Shown here piece after piece: positions 16,601 through 25,000 of a stretch of DNA of 47,296 bases (position 1 is the stretch's first letter; every line of letters begins with the position of its first letter). The position numbers and the translations under genes were made by a program. Source of the stretch: Bacteroidales bacterium (GTDB taxonomy: Bacteria > Bacteroidota > Bacteroidia > Bacteroidales > FEN-979); assembly GCA_023229525.1 (NCBI GenBank), contig JALNZC010000031.1:1-47296 (forward strand). Reading direction: 5' to 3'. The notes beneath the pieces were generated by a model that was given only the letters and a program-made list of their open reading frames with translations, ran no database searches and had not been told where the DNA came from.

Positions 16601-18288
16601 GAAGGTCCGGCTCCCAGGAAATAGGTAAATCCGCTCAGCGACGTGGGGTCAACCGACAATGAAGGAGGAGAAATGATATCGGCAAGGCTACGGGATGTTA
16701 TCTGCATGTCCGTATTATACTGGCCAACCAGGGCAATCAGGTTCCTCGGCGTGTGCGGAACTGGAGTATTAATATAGTCGGCTTCTCCGAAACCGGTGCG
16801 GAAAATGCTTGAACCTTTGGAAACATCGGTAATGGTATAATTTTTACCTGAATAAAAAACCGTCGAAGTATCTGCGAAGGAAACACCGGCAACAGATACC
16901 AGTTTTGACTGATCGGCAGAGGTAAGGGTTGCGAGGGTTTTAACTTCAGGAACAATAACATTTCCGGTGGAAGTCGGGGCTCCCGGATCAGAAGTCGGGA
17001 GTAACTCCAACAATTGGTTATAGAGGGTTAAGGTGCCAGTCAATCCGGTCATTCCATCTCCGATCGCATATGGCGTCGTAATTATACCGCTTGCATCATG
17101 GATAAGAATGGCGCCTGTGGCATCCTGAACAAACTTTTGATTGAAGCCGGTTGGCGGTCTTGTGAAGGTCACAACAGCTTCGCCCGTGAGTTTGTAAACG
17201 GTTATTCCATCTTTAACCCCTCCCTGTAATGCGAGTATATTGGCAACGGAGATCGGGAAACGAAAGAGGGCTGTGGCAGTCGGGCTGGGCGACATCCCGG
17301 TTTTAAAGGCTCCGGCTTTTACCAAAGTAGTTGTGCTTACCTGAGGTTTATCTAAAGGATTATAAAGAATACCATCAATAGGGTCGTCGCCATTGGTAGT
17401 ATAATATATTTCCGCACCTTCGGTTGCACAAGTCATGGTAATAGTCTGGGTCGTTTCAAAAATACCGCCGGGAGGGGAAATCACCGGGGTTTCAACGGTA
17501 GGACCAGTACTCCCGGCGCCCAAGTTGGTCCAGGCATCGGCACTCGTCGCACCATAACCTACTCTTACACCATCAAAAGATCCCACAGGATTTGCCGCGC
17601 CTCTGTTATGCCAAAGAAAATTACCGACCGTTGTCGGAGTAGCATCAGTACCGGTTGTAACTGTAGCTTCAGCAGAACTCGTTGACGGTTCTGATGTAAG
17701 TGCCGGATCAACCCAAACATATACAACGTCATTCGCTGTTCCGGATACAAAATCATATCGAACTACAATTAGATATGTCTGATTTAAGTTCAATACTGTT
17801 GTTCCATAAGCTGCTGTATTTGATAACTTTGAAATTCCAATATTATAACCTAAGCCATTCGTTTGTGCAAACAATCTTGCAAAATAGGTAGTGCCAGCTG
17901 CAGGATCACCCAGGGTAATAAAATAATTGGATGAAGGGGTTGTCGTACTGGTAAGATTGATGAGTAAAGAATAAAAAAATGTGTTTGTTCCAGGCGCAGG
18001 GGTTGAGCTTAAACCCTTATAAACTTTACTTGATGATGCGGTTGCAGCAGGAATTACGACATATTCACCTCCGCCACCATTATAGCCGGTATACGTAAGC
18101 GGAGTTGCATTTCCAACGGTTGCATCCGGGCCTGAACCACCTTTGGTCCAGGTACCCTGACCGGCAAGATTATTGCCCACGGTATATCCGGTAAAATCAT
18201 CATACAACAATTGCCCCCACCCTGTCTGGTGAAAGCTGATCATAAATACCGCCATCACAAGGATGACTCTTAATGTAAACTTTTTCAT
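13627..18288 (-). CDS. Large multidomain T9SS-sorted adhesin-like protein, 1553 aa
   Basis: The signal peptide ends at about GWGQ (residue ~26). Domains in order: a LamG-like sandwich (~27-245, begins LLYDDFTGYTVG); a chitobiase C-terminal-type domain (~260-345, with AEIYYTTNGDDP); an OB-fold-like domain (~350-520, with GEAVVTFTRPP); Ig-like repeats with LSVDPTSLSGF (~535-770); a fibronectin type III domain (~775-895, TNHVTDFAAGTTTQTEIPLTW ... YYFKIYPYT); and a beta-helix-like region (~905-1230). Last is the CYNATQTITVAG module with a type A sorting domain (KVYPNPTNGIVNLDM) shared with paralog B. No catalytic motif was seen, so an adhesive or matrix role is the best inference. A possible CRP/FNR operator lies upstream and a clear terminator downstream. 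Confidence 0.87.
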   Translation of the reverse strand: MKKFTLRVILVMAVFMISFHQTGWGQLLYDDFTGYTVGNNLAGQGTWTKGGSGPDATVGNATPLTYTGYNGGGGEYVVIPAATASSSKVYKGLSSTPAPGTNTFFYSLLINLTSTTTPSSNYFITLGDPAAGTTYFARLFAQTNGLGYNIGISKLSNTAAYGTTVLNLNQTYLIVVRYDFVSGTANDVVYVWVDPALTSEPSTSSAEATVTTGTDATPTTVGNFLWHNRGAANPVGSFDGVRVGYGATSADAWTNLGAGSTGPTVETPVISPPGGIFETTQTITMTCATEGAEIYYTTNGDDPIDGILYNPLDKPQVSTTTLVKAGAFKTGMSPSPTATALFRFPISVANILALQGGVKDGITVYKLTGEAVVTFTRPPTGFNQKFVQDATGAILIHDASGIITTPYAIGDGMTGLTGTLTLYNQLLELLPTSDPGAPTSTGNVIVPEVKTLATLTSADQSKLVSVAGVSFADTSTVFYSGKNYTITDVSKGSSIFRTGFGEADYINTPVPHTPRNLIALVGQYNTDMQITSRSLADIISPPSLSVDPTSLSGFTYFLGAGPSASQSFAITASNLVPSGGNVTVTGSTNYEVANDNVNFGPTALIEYTGGSLTAVNAFIRLKAGLTAGDYNGEMVTVSGGGAITQNVTCSGTVFPPGPAIIVGFVTGFGTQVINTISAEKSYDVSGDYLTADIVITPPMGYEISLGTGGAFVPTNPITLTQVSGTVPPTTIYVRFTPVTIQSYLGNITHTSTGASPQSVPVSGIGIWGEPTNHVTDFAAGTTTQTEIPLTWTDATGGTLPEAYLIKGSATGFADIIDPVDGVPEADAALVQNVLQGTGAYTFTGLTPATTYYFKIYPYTNSFTNIDYKTNPVVPEASATTAEPPVNSYAWIGPDRGLWTDAANWDPARTTPLTNDILWFNDGTTKTILGLQTETIGRLLMTNSTTVNLHSSAAAVLTIAGGTGLDLAVSTGCALNCDTVNAITIALSAGATGSITGSMKFSSTVNTAHRLTAVDPGAVVFGSGSTFTAGTFFYGNPFGTTNLNSVVFGPGSTYIHIAGSNPFGAGQPASVVVFQTGSLFKLMNGTPAFSGRIYADFEMDATGITASPSGGSAVSIDNLTVTNGTLNINMSGTPGHSVKGNIHVATGSTLSFGSTGTVLLNGPAIQTISGEGTISNGATSTIEVSNALGITLTNNVRINGILKLTNGLVDLGTSMITLGPAATIGGTPTATNMIVATGTGDLRKEFSAIGSFTYPVGNSIPTPEYSPVTLNFTSGTFTSAYAGVNLSNVKYPTDPNTGNYLNRYWNILQSGITGFTCDATFQYLPGDVHGAESQIYCVRVDPTPYMAYDAANTTLHQLTAVGLTTLSTFTGTVAIPEMLDVTNETVSIGQTKCYNATQTITVAGNNTTFLVETGGDATLIAGQNIIFLPGTTVQPGGHLWAYITQTSSYCGAKAPAIITTETKELEVTTLQSNKSTFKVYPNPTNGIVNLDMIGMDASSSVNVEIYRMTGEPIVKEIITGESQHQFNLQNQPTGIYILRILNSDMAGTVKIIKQ

Positions 18289-18550
18289 ACCTCGAGGTTT
18301 AGTTTATAATAATTATTTGATTTGGTAATTTATATTATTATTGAATAATCGGTCAACTACCGGTTGATAAGCCCCAAAAAATCAGGATTGTAAATGTAGA
18401 TAGAATCGGCCAGAGAAAAATTGCTTCTATCGGAAATTAATGTAAAATTAACAATTGATGTATATCAACAATAAAATTGTTAATATTTTTTTAAAAAAAA
18501 TCAATTGGTTTGAGACCCAGGGCAAACCCTTTATTGCAGTTCCGCTCACG
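18289..18550. other. AT-rich upstream region of the 1553-aa gene
   Basis: About 200 bp of AT-rich sequence with the possible operator and poly-A/T tracts (18485-18500). No gene and no clear TAnnTTTG element for the minus-strand gene was found. Confidence 0.5.
18455..18468. promoter_or_regulatory. Candidate CRP/FNR-family operator
   Basis: TTGATGTATATCAA has the exact TTGAT-N4-ATCAA arms recognised by FNR-type regulators. It lies 167 bp upstream of the 1553-aa gene start in an AT-rich stretch and away from the uvrC promoter. No regulator gene is in the window. Confidence 0.35.
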
Positions 18551-18608
18551 GATGCAGGATACAGGATACAGGATGCAGGATACAGGATGCTTGATGCAAG
18601 ATACAGGG
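18551..18608 (+). repeat. 7-bp GATRCAG tandem array
   Basis: Eight units in a 7-bp register: GATGCAG, GATACAG, GATACAG, GATGCAG, GATACAG, GATGCTT, GATGCAA, GATACAG. The same unit appears in at least seven other intergenic spots of this window. Confidence 0.85.
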
Positions 18609-18654
18609 TATAGGTTTCCTGTGATAGTTATCAAATATGTAAAACAAATTTTGA

Positions 18655-18862
18655 GGCCACTACGAAAAGTCGCTTATGGTAAATTTACCCACCCCCAGCC
18701 CCTCCCTGCCCACAGGGAGGGGAGCATCTCTGCTCCGGCAAAATACTGTATATCTTGTTATTGGGTATGGGGGCGCTTTTCCCCTCCCTTTTCAAGGGAG
18801 GGGTTGGGGGTGGGTAGATTGGCTACAAACCTTGTTCGCATACTTTTCGGAGCAGGCTCAAT
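18655..18862 (+). mobile_element. MITE-like palindromic element, copy A
   Basis: This ~207-bp element matches copies at 20836 and 37661. Its right terminal repeat (ACTTTTCGGAGCAGGCTCAA) is intact; the left one is diverged (TTGAGGCCACTACGAAAAGT). It contains a CCCTCCCTGCCCACAGGGAGGG hairpin region, a GGAGCA-TCTC-TGCTCC hairpin and a CCCTCCC-TTTTCAA-GGGAGGG hairpin. Short open frames inside it are not genes. It lies just upstream of uvrC. Confidence 0.8.
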
Positions 18863-18920
18863 CTTCAAATTCTCAAATTCTCAAATCTTCAAATTCTCAA
18901 ATTTTCAAATCTTCAAATCC
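18863..18920. repeat. TCAAAT-type simple repeat
   Basis: Alternating CTTCAAAT, TCTCAAAT and TTTCAAAT units occupy this stretch. The reverse complement of the same motif lies just 3' of uvrC (20795-20836), so the gene is bracketed by it. Confidence 0.7.
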
Positions 18921-18922
18921 TC

Positions 18923-18930
18923 TATCTTTG
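18923..18930 (+). promoter_or_regulatory. -7 promoter element of uvrC (TATCTTTG)
   Basis: TATCTTTG is a perfect TAnnTTTG match. Transcription would begin at about 18937, after the first ATG (18932), which favours the ATG at 18956 as the real start. No convincing -33 TTTG is present. Confidence 0.5.
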
Positions 18931-18955
18931 TATGTTATTACGTGTTTTCCCGGCC

Positions 18956-20785
18956 ATGGCTCATGCTTTGAACAAATATTTCTCCCACCTTGAACCCATT
19001 GTCAGGGGACTGCCCCACAAACCGGGTGTTTACCAGTATTTCGACGAAAAGAACCGGATCATCTATGTGGGGAAGGCCAAGGACCTTAAAAAGCGGGTGA
19101 GTTCCTATTTCGCTAAAATCAATTCCATCAGCGGTAAGGTGCAGATGCTTGTAAGGAGGATTGCCGACATCAAATATATCGTTGTGGAGACCGAGCAGGA
19201 TGCACTCCTGCTCGAAAACAATCTGATTAAGAAATACATGCCCCATTATAATGTGGCGCTAAAGGATGACAAGACATTTCCATGGATATGTATTAAAAAA
19301 GAGCCTTTCCCCAGGATTTTTTCAACTCGCCATGTGATCCGCGACGGATCGGTTTATTTCGGGCCTTATGCCAATGTGCGGCTCCTGAATACCCTGCTCG
19401 ATCTGTGCCGGCAACTCTATCCCTTGCGGAATTGTTCCCTGAACCTGACCGAAAAAAATATCCGGACCGGAAAATTCAAGGTTTGTCTTGAATACCATAT
19501 CGGTAATTGCAAAGGGCCATGCGAAGGACTGCAAACCGCGGAGGATTACGACAATTCCATTGCTGCCATCCGTGAGATCATCCGGGGAAACATCACCATG
19601 GTGGCCCGGCAGTTACGTGAACTGATGATGGATTATGCAAGCCGCGAAGAGTTCGAGAAAGCTCACATTGTCAAGGAAAAATTGGCGCTGCTCGACAAAT
19701 ACCAGAGTAAATCTACCGTGGTTAATCCATCCATCAACAATGTGGATGTATTTTCCATTGTCGCCGAAGGGTTATCTGCCTATGTTAACTTCATGAAAGT
19801 GATGAATGGAGCCATCATCCAGGTACATACCATCGAACTGCTGAAAAAACTGGATGAAACGCCGGAAGAGCTCCTTTCACTGGCCATCATCGAGATCAGA
19901 CAACGGTTTGAAAGTGTATCCCCTGAAATTATCGTTCCTTTTCTTCCGGATTATGATATCCCGGGAATTGCCTTCACCATACCCAAAATCGGGGATAAGA
20001 AAAAACTGCTGGAACTTTCGCAACGGAATGTGAAATACTATCAACTCGAAAAGGAGAAGCAAAAAGAGCTGGTCGACCCCGAACACAAAAGCCGCCGTAT
20101 TCTAGATACCATGATGAAAGATCTCAGGATGGCAGAATTACCGGTACATATCGAATGTTTCGACAATTCAAATATCCAGGGGACTACGCCGGTGGCAGCC
20201 ATGGTTTGTTTTAAAAATGCAAGACCTGATAAAAGCGAATACCGCCATTTCAATATCAAAACTGTGGAAGGACCCGACGATTTTGCCTCCATGGAAGAGA
20301 TTATCTACCGCCGGTATAAACGTTTGCTGGAAGAAAAAAAGCCGCTCCCCCAGCTCATCGTGGTCGATGGTGGCAAGGGCCAGCTCAGCGCTGCCCTGAA
20401 AAGTCTCGAAACACTCGGCTTATCGGGAAAAATGACCGTTATCGGTATTGCCAAGAAACTGGAGGAAATCTATTACCCCAACGATCCTCTACCGATGTAT
20501 CTCGACAAAAAATCGGAGACACTGAAAATCATACAGCAGATGCGCGATGAGGCACACAGATTCGGTATCACACACCATCGCCGCCGCCGTGAAAAAGTAT
20601 CGCTCTCGCCACAGCTTACTGAAATCCCAGGCGTTGGCTTCTCATTAAACCTGAAATTACTCCGGAAATTCAAGTCGGTTAAAAATATAAAACTGGCCAC
20701 CCTATCCGAACTTCAGGAAGTCATCGGCAGGAGCAAAGGTGAAATCGTCTTCGAACATTTCAATAAATCAGGGAAAAAGCAATAA
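18956..20785 (+). CDS. uvrC: Excinuclease ABC subunit C (UvrC)
   Basis: UvrC makes the two incisions around a DNA lesion in nucleotide excision repair with UvrA and UvrB. The protein is 609 aa from this start, usual for the family. The GIY-YIG nuclease is at the N-terminus (GVY ... IIYVGKAKDLKKRV, residues ~24-50), followed by a UVR domain (~205-240, REEFEKAHIVKEKLALL). The C-terminal RNase H-like nuclease shows Asp in ECFDNSNIQG and VVDGGKGQL, plus DEAHRFGITHHR. The helix-hairpin-helix is near the end (LTEIPGVGFSL). An ATG at 18932 is also in frame but lies ahead of the predicted transcription start. The gene stands alone between two copies of the MITE-like element. Confidence 0.96.
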   Translation: MAHALNKYFSHLEPIVRGLPHKPGVYQYFDEKNRIIYVGKAKDLKKRVSSYFAKINSISGKVQMLVRRIADIKYIVVETEQDALLLENNLIKKYMPHYNVALKDDKTFPWICIKKEPFPRIFSTRHVIRDGSVYFGPYANVRLLNTLLDLCRQLYPLRNCSLNLTEKNIRTGKFKVCLEYHIGNCKGPCEGLQTAEDYDNSIAAIREIIRGNITMVARQLRELMMDYASREEFEKAHIVKEKLALLDKYQSKSTVVNPSINNVDVFSIVAEGLSAYVNFMKVMNGAIIQVHTIELLKKLDETPEELLSLAIIEIRQRFESVSPEIIVPFLPDYDIPGIAFTIPKIGDKKKLLELSQRNVKYYQLEKEKQKELVDPEHKSRRILDTMMKDLRMAELPVHIECFDNSNIQGTTPVAAMVCFKNARPDKSEYRHFNIKTVEGPDDFASMEEIIYRRYKRLLEEKKPLPQLIVVDGGKGQLSAALKSLETLGLSGKMTVIGIAKKLEEIYYPNDPLPMYLDKKSETLKIIQQMRDEAHRFGITHHRRRREKVSLSPQLTEIPGVGFSLNLKLLRKFKSVKNIKLATLSELQEVIGRSKGEIVFEHFNKSGKKQ

Positions 20786-20835
20786 AAATTTACGATTTAA
20801 AAATTTGAAAATTTGAGGATTTGAAAATTTGAAAA

Positions 20836-21046
20836 TTGAGCCTGCTCCGAAAAGTAGCTTATGATAAATTTACCCACCCCCAGCCCCTCCCTGCCCACAG
20901 GGAGGGGAGCATCTCTGCTCCGGCAAAATACTGTATATCTTGTTATTGGATATGGTGGCGCTTTTCCCCTCCCTTGAAAAGGGAGGGGCTGGGGGTGGGT
21001 TGATTGGCTGCAAACCTTTTTCGCAGACTTTTCGGAGCAGGCTCAA
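20836..21046 (+). mobile_element. MITE-like palindromic element, copy B (best terminal repeats)
   Basis: The perfect 20-bp terminal inverted repeat TTGAGCCTGCTCCGAAAAGT is at 20836-20855, with its complement at 21027-21046. Inside are TACCCACCCCCAGCCCCTCC-type and complementary arms near each end, with a hairpin in each half. It has no coding capacity. Same orientation as copies A and C. Confidence 0.85.
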
Positions 21047-21090
21047 AATTTGAAAATTTTTTCACATGTTTGATAACTATCATGTCAATG

Positions 21091-21215
21091 ACTGCATCCT
21101 GCATCCTGAATCCTGTATCCTGCATCGGGAGCGAAGCGAGCTCATCGGGAGCGAAGCGACCTTATCTGCGAGCGAAGCGAGCTCATCGGGAGCGAAGCGA
21201 CCTGTATATTCCCCA
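21091..21215 (-). repeat. 7-bp array (minus) and GAGCGAAGCGA repeats
   Basis: CTGCATC/CTGTATC units (21091-21126) run into four copies of a ~20-26 bp repeat, GGGAGCGAAGCGAGCTCATC, ending at the vanZ-like gene. This is the same family, in reverse, as the TCGCTTCGCTCCCGATGCAG spacers at 40620 and 41862. Confidence 0.8.
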
Positions 21216-21220
21216 ACCTG

Positions 21221-21565
21221 CTAAACAGCCCAGTGCATGGCAATAAAATCAAAAATATCACCCCGGCGCATCGGGACAAATAACTCCTGAAGAATTTCGG
21301 TCAGACCTCCAAGGAAAATCCCTATCAGCAGGGTCAGTATTACTGCATGACGTTGCAGGAACGGGAATTGGCCTTGCATTGAAAATCCGCGGATCTGCAA
21401 GTAGACGTAAACTCCGAAAATAAAAATATGGATCAGTTTATCCGGCTGAAAGAGATCCAGGAAAACAGGAAGTCTCGGGAACACTTTCCCGGGCAACATC
21501 GTCAGTACAATGATCAAAATACCCCATAGGAAACTCCAGAGGTTATGTTTCAGAAAAGTCTGCAA
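21221..21565 (-). CDS. VanZ-like membrane protein (3' end apparently frameshifted)
   Basis: A small 114-aa membrane protein with about four hydrophobic segments (WSFLWGILIIVLTMLPG, LIHIFIFGVYVYLQI, AVILTLLIGIFLGGLTEILQ and a final one). It carries the family motifs DKLIHIFIFG and GGLTEILQELFVPMRRGDIFDFIA. The expected ending is D-F-I-A-N-x-x-G-C. Here the frame reads DFIAMHWAV and stops; one extra A after GCC would give DFIANALGCLAGWGIYR, so a 1-bp deletion near 21238 (real or a sequence error) is likely. It is last in the ruvA-sprA-gcvH-vanZ operon, a gene order known from other Bacteroidota. Biochemical role unknown. Confidence 0.85.
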   Translation of the reverse strand: MQTFLKHNLWSFLWGILIIVLTMLPGKVFPRLPVFLDLFQPDKLIHIFIFGVYVYLQIRGFSMQGQFPFLQRHAVILTLLIGIFLGGLTEILQELFVPMRRGDIFDFIAMHWAV

Positions 21566-21589
21566 TCAGGGAATTATTTGTGTTTAAGG

Positions 21590-21970
21590 TTATACCTGTA
21601 CGATTTGTTCGTACTGTGCAGCATCTAGTAATTCAGCCGTTTCGGCAGGATTGGTCATCTTGATCCTGATGACCCAGCCGTTACCATACGGATCCTGATT
21701 GATGATTTCAGGTTTGGTGGTCAGTGTTTCATTGAAGGCGAGAATTTCACCCGAAACAGGCATAAATATGTCTGATACCGTCTTGACAGCCTCAATGGTA
21801 CCAAAGGATTCATGCTTTCCCAGATGTTCTCCTACTGTTTCAACTTCTACAAAAACGATATCTCCCAATTCATGCTGGGCAAAATCCGTGACGCCAACCA
21901 AGGCATGGTCACCTTCAACTTTCAGCCATTCGTGGTCCTTTGTGTACTTGAGATTTGCAGGAACGTTCAT
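21590..21970 (-). CDS. gcvH: Glycine cleavage system H protein
   Basis: GcvH carries the aminomethyl group between the P, T and L proteins of the glycine cleavage system on a lipoyl arm. From the ATG at 21970 it is 126 aa, the normal length. A longer in-frame start at 22054 would add 28 residues unlike the family and is rejected. The lipoylated lysine is K63 in GTIEAVKTVSD, and the DHEWL motif is near the start. It lies 88 bp after sprA and 25 bp before the vanZ-like gene in the same operon. Confidence 0.95.
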   Translation of the reverse strand: MNVPANLKYTKDHEWLKVEGDHALVGVTDFAQHELGDIVFVEVETVGEHLGKHESFGTIEAVKTVSDIFMPVSGEILAFNETLTTKPEIINQDPYGNGWVIRIKMTNPAETAELLDAAQYEQIVQV

Positions 21971-22057
21971 AGATGTGATTTTTAAAGATTTTTCAAATTT
22001 ATGGTTTTTTTTATAAATGTCAAGCAACGTGTTGAAAAACCAGAAGGTTAACACGCG

Positions 22058-25000
22058 TTATTGTGAAAGGGTAAACCGTAAAGCAATACCACCGCGGGTA
22101 TTCGAGGTCCGGTATTGGTTGGAAACATAAGGTGTATTGATGACCTTATCGAAATAAAACCGGACGTTGAACCGCTGGCTGAGGTTGTAATCGGCAGAGA
22201 AGTTGAGCGACATCACCTGCTGACCAACCGAAACCTGGTTAATATCCTGATCGATCCGTCGCAATACCGTTTTGTTTTTGCGAATCGAGAAATCGAGCTT
22301 CAGCGCCAGATCGCTGGCGGTTTTCGTTTTTTTACCGCCTCCGAACACTCCGGAAAAGTTCAGGCGGATGCCTTTGATACGGTATCCAAGCCCCACGATG
22401 AATTCATTACTGGTAATTTCGGTAAGTTGGTTGTTGGTTATTGCAAATGAGACATTTCGCGACCGCTTCATTTCGAAATTAGCCAGCAAACTGTTAAGGA
22501 ATCCAAGATCAATTTTGATCAGTGGGCTGAATTGCTCGGTCATCGAAACAACCATCAGTTGATCCTGCGGGATAAAGTTTCCTGCATTGTCCATTACCGC
22601 CGGCATGCCGTTTTTTTCACCGTAAAGGATACTGGAGTTGAAACTGCCAATGCTGTACGTGGAGAGATATGCATGGGTAAGGGTCAGGGTTCGTAACCAG
22701 GTTTTAAAAAACTTCAGCTTTGAAAGTCCGTCGTATGTCACCCTCCAGTTTGGAAGAGGGATCCTGGGGATGGCAGTCAGTTTGATCTTTGCCGGATTTT
22801 TGCCACTATATGCGGAAAGAAACGCAATAGTCAATACCTCCTGGTCGGTAGCCCCGTATCCCATCGGGTATCCCGTTGAGTCATTGATCCCTTTGGAATT
22901 GGGATTTATGGTTGCGTAACGAAGCGCAATCTGCTGCCGGTAACCCTTCATCCGTTCAAAGGTAGCCGATTTCCCGAATTCATCCTCCGTGTCGAATGAG
23001 GTTCCGATCATAATATAAGACATGGTGAAACTTCCCTGGTCCATCGGGGAGTAAGAACGGAACTGCCCTTGTGCGTCGGATTTATAGTATTCCTGGTGCG
23101 TTTTCGAATACTGCCGTGTGGCCGTTAATTCGATACGCAGGTCCTTAATGGGCTCAATACTGATATTTATGGTCAGGTTCTCTGTAAATTTATTGACATA
23201 TGCCGTATTCAGCATGGTATCGGCAGTAAGCCAGCCATGTTCGGTAGCCATCCCGCGGATGTCGCGCTGGTCGCCAAAAACAAAGCCCAATCCCGGTGCA
23301 TTGACACTCCAGTCGTTTCCCAGGGCAATCGGCTCCGGTTTAAAACCAGGTAAAAGTATCCCATTTCCCTGGGTATAATTAAATTTGGCATTGCGGATAC
23401 CCATCAGGAAACGCAGGGTCCCTTCAAGCAAAGTTTGACCAAGATGGCTTGGCGGTTTTTGGGCTTTGAGGCTATCCTGTTTTGTCATGATCTTATCCTT
23501 GGGAACTTTTGGCGGAGTGGGTTTGTTGGTTCGCTGCCCGGAGGAACCCTGGTTGATCTTTTTCAGGTAAGGAATTTTATTATAAAGGTTCACCAGATTG
23601 AAGCCTCCATTCAGGACTTTATTATTGGTGTTTTCGATGGCATTTCCATATTGCGGCTGGATGGAAAGGGGTGTGGCAGTCCAGCGATAGTTTGCCTGGT
23701 AACCTGCATTCAGCGATATAAAGTCAAGGATGGGTATTTTGGTGAAGGGCAACTCCCATGTTATGGTGAAAGCCTGGTTATAATTGTTCATCGTACCGAA
23801 AGAGAAAATTTCGTTCCACACCTGGTCGCGGTTTGACCGGTCGATCAGGCCGGGCGGTTCATTGATAAAGGCATTGGCATTGGCCATAAGGGTAAGCTTC
23901 AGCGATTTCGAGAAATCATACTTCAGGTCGTACAGCCGGGTCCAGTCCCATCTCTTAATATAAAAAGTCTCCATCGGAACGATGGCCCGGCTTTTATTCC
24001 GGAACTTCCGCTCCTGAAATTCACGGTTCATATCGGTACGGAAAGTAAATGATTTCGGAAGATAATAGAAATTGAAATCCCTTATCAGTGCCAATACTTT
24101 GGATCTGAATACCTTGGCCTTTTGAAATGGCTGTATGTTTTTTGGCTGTGCGGAATAGGTATATCCCAATCCACCGGTATACTTTTTCTTCAGGTCATAT
24201 TCCACATCCACATCGCGTTGGTAGATTTCAGAATAGGCGTAACTTACATTGAAATTTTCAATGTCATAGATTTTGACTTTTTTCTCGCCGGTCCTGTCTT
24301 TTCTGACATTCATCAGGTTAAAGTTCTTCCGTTGTATATAGCCCTGGGTCAGGCTACGGATGGAGTCTTTTTGCTCCTTGGTATTGAAGGCGTTAATTAC
24401 ATCTTTCAGGTATAAGTCGGGATTCAGCGGGTCGTAACGCGGACTGTTTTGTTGCATGGAGTAGTCGAAATGCATCGGAATCCGAACCCCTGATTTCGCC
24501 GGGAAAAACTTACCCAGTTCGAGATCGGTATCAAATCCGAAGGTCGTGATCGATTCCATGAGCCGCTGGGTCTGTTTCTGCTCCAGGGTACCAAAACCGG
24601 AACTGTTGTAGCTGCCGGTGAGCTGTATCCGTCCCAGATCGGCCAGTTCTACGGCAACCCTTGCTGTTGCCGCCCATCCACCCTGTTTATTGAAATCGGT
24701 AAGGCGCAATTCGTCCACCCATATTTCAGCACATTTTGCCTGCCCGTCGTCATCCGGCGATTGGGCGCTTTTCTTGGGATTTCGTACCCCGATCATGATG
24801 GCTCTGACATCACTGATGGTAGGTGAACCGACCACTGTTATTTTATTCGCCCCGTCAAATTCCACATACGGGGTTCCGGAAGAAAGCTGCAATCCTTTAT
24901 CACTCAGGGCAATCAACCGGTCGTATTTGACCTGCACGAGCCGGTCAAGCTCGATATTAAACGCGTTATTCTCGGGCCAGATCGCATCGGGATTGTCAGC

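Noticed and set aside
18551..18608. CRISPR array
   Set aside because: Repeat units are 7 or 8 bp with no unique spacers and no cas genes are present.
18932..18955. uvrC start at the first ATG
   Set aside because: It lies directly after the -7 motif, before the likely transcription start; the ATG at 18956 also fits the family better.
18676..18993. Open frame inside MITE-like copy A (also at 37685-37876 in copy C)
   Set aside because: It lies in the palindromic repeat, appears at both copies because the DNA repeats, and overlaps the uvrC start. Not a gene.
21970..22054. Longer GcvH starting at 22054
   Set aside because: The additional 28 residues do not fit the family, whose N-terminus matches the start at 21970.
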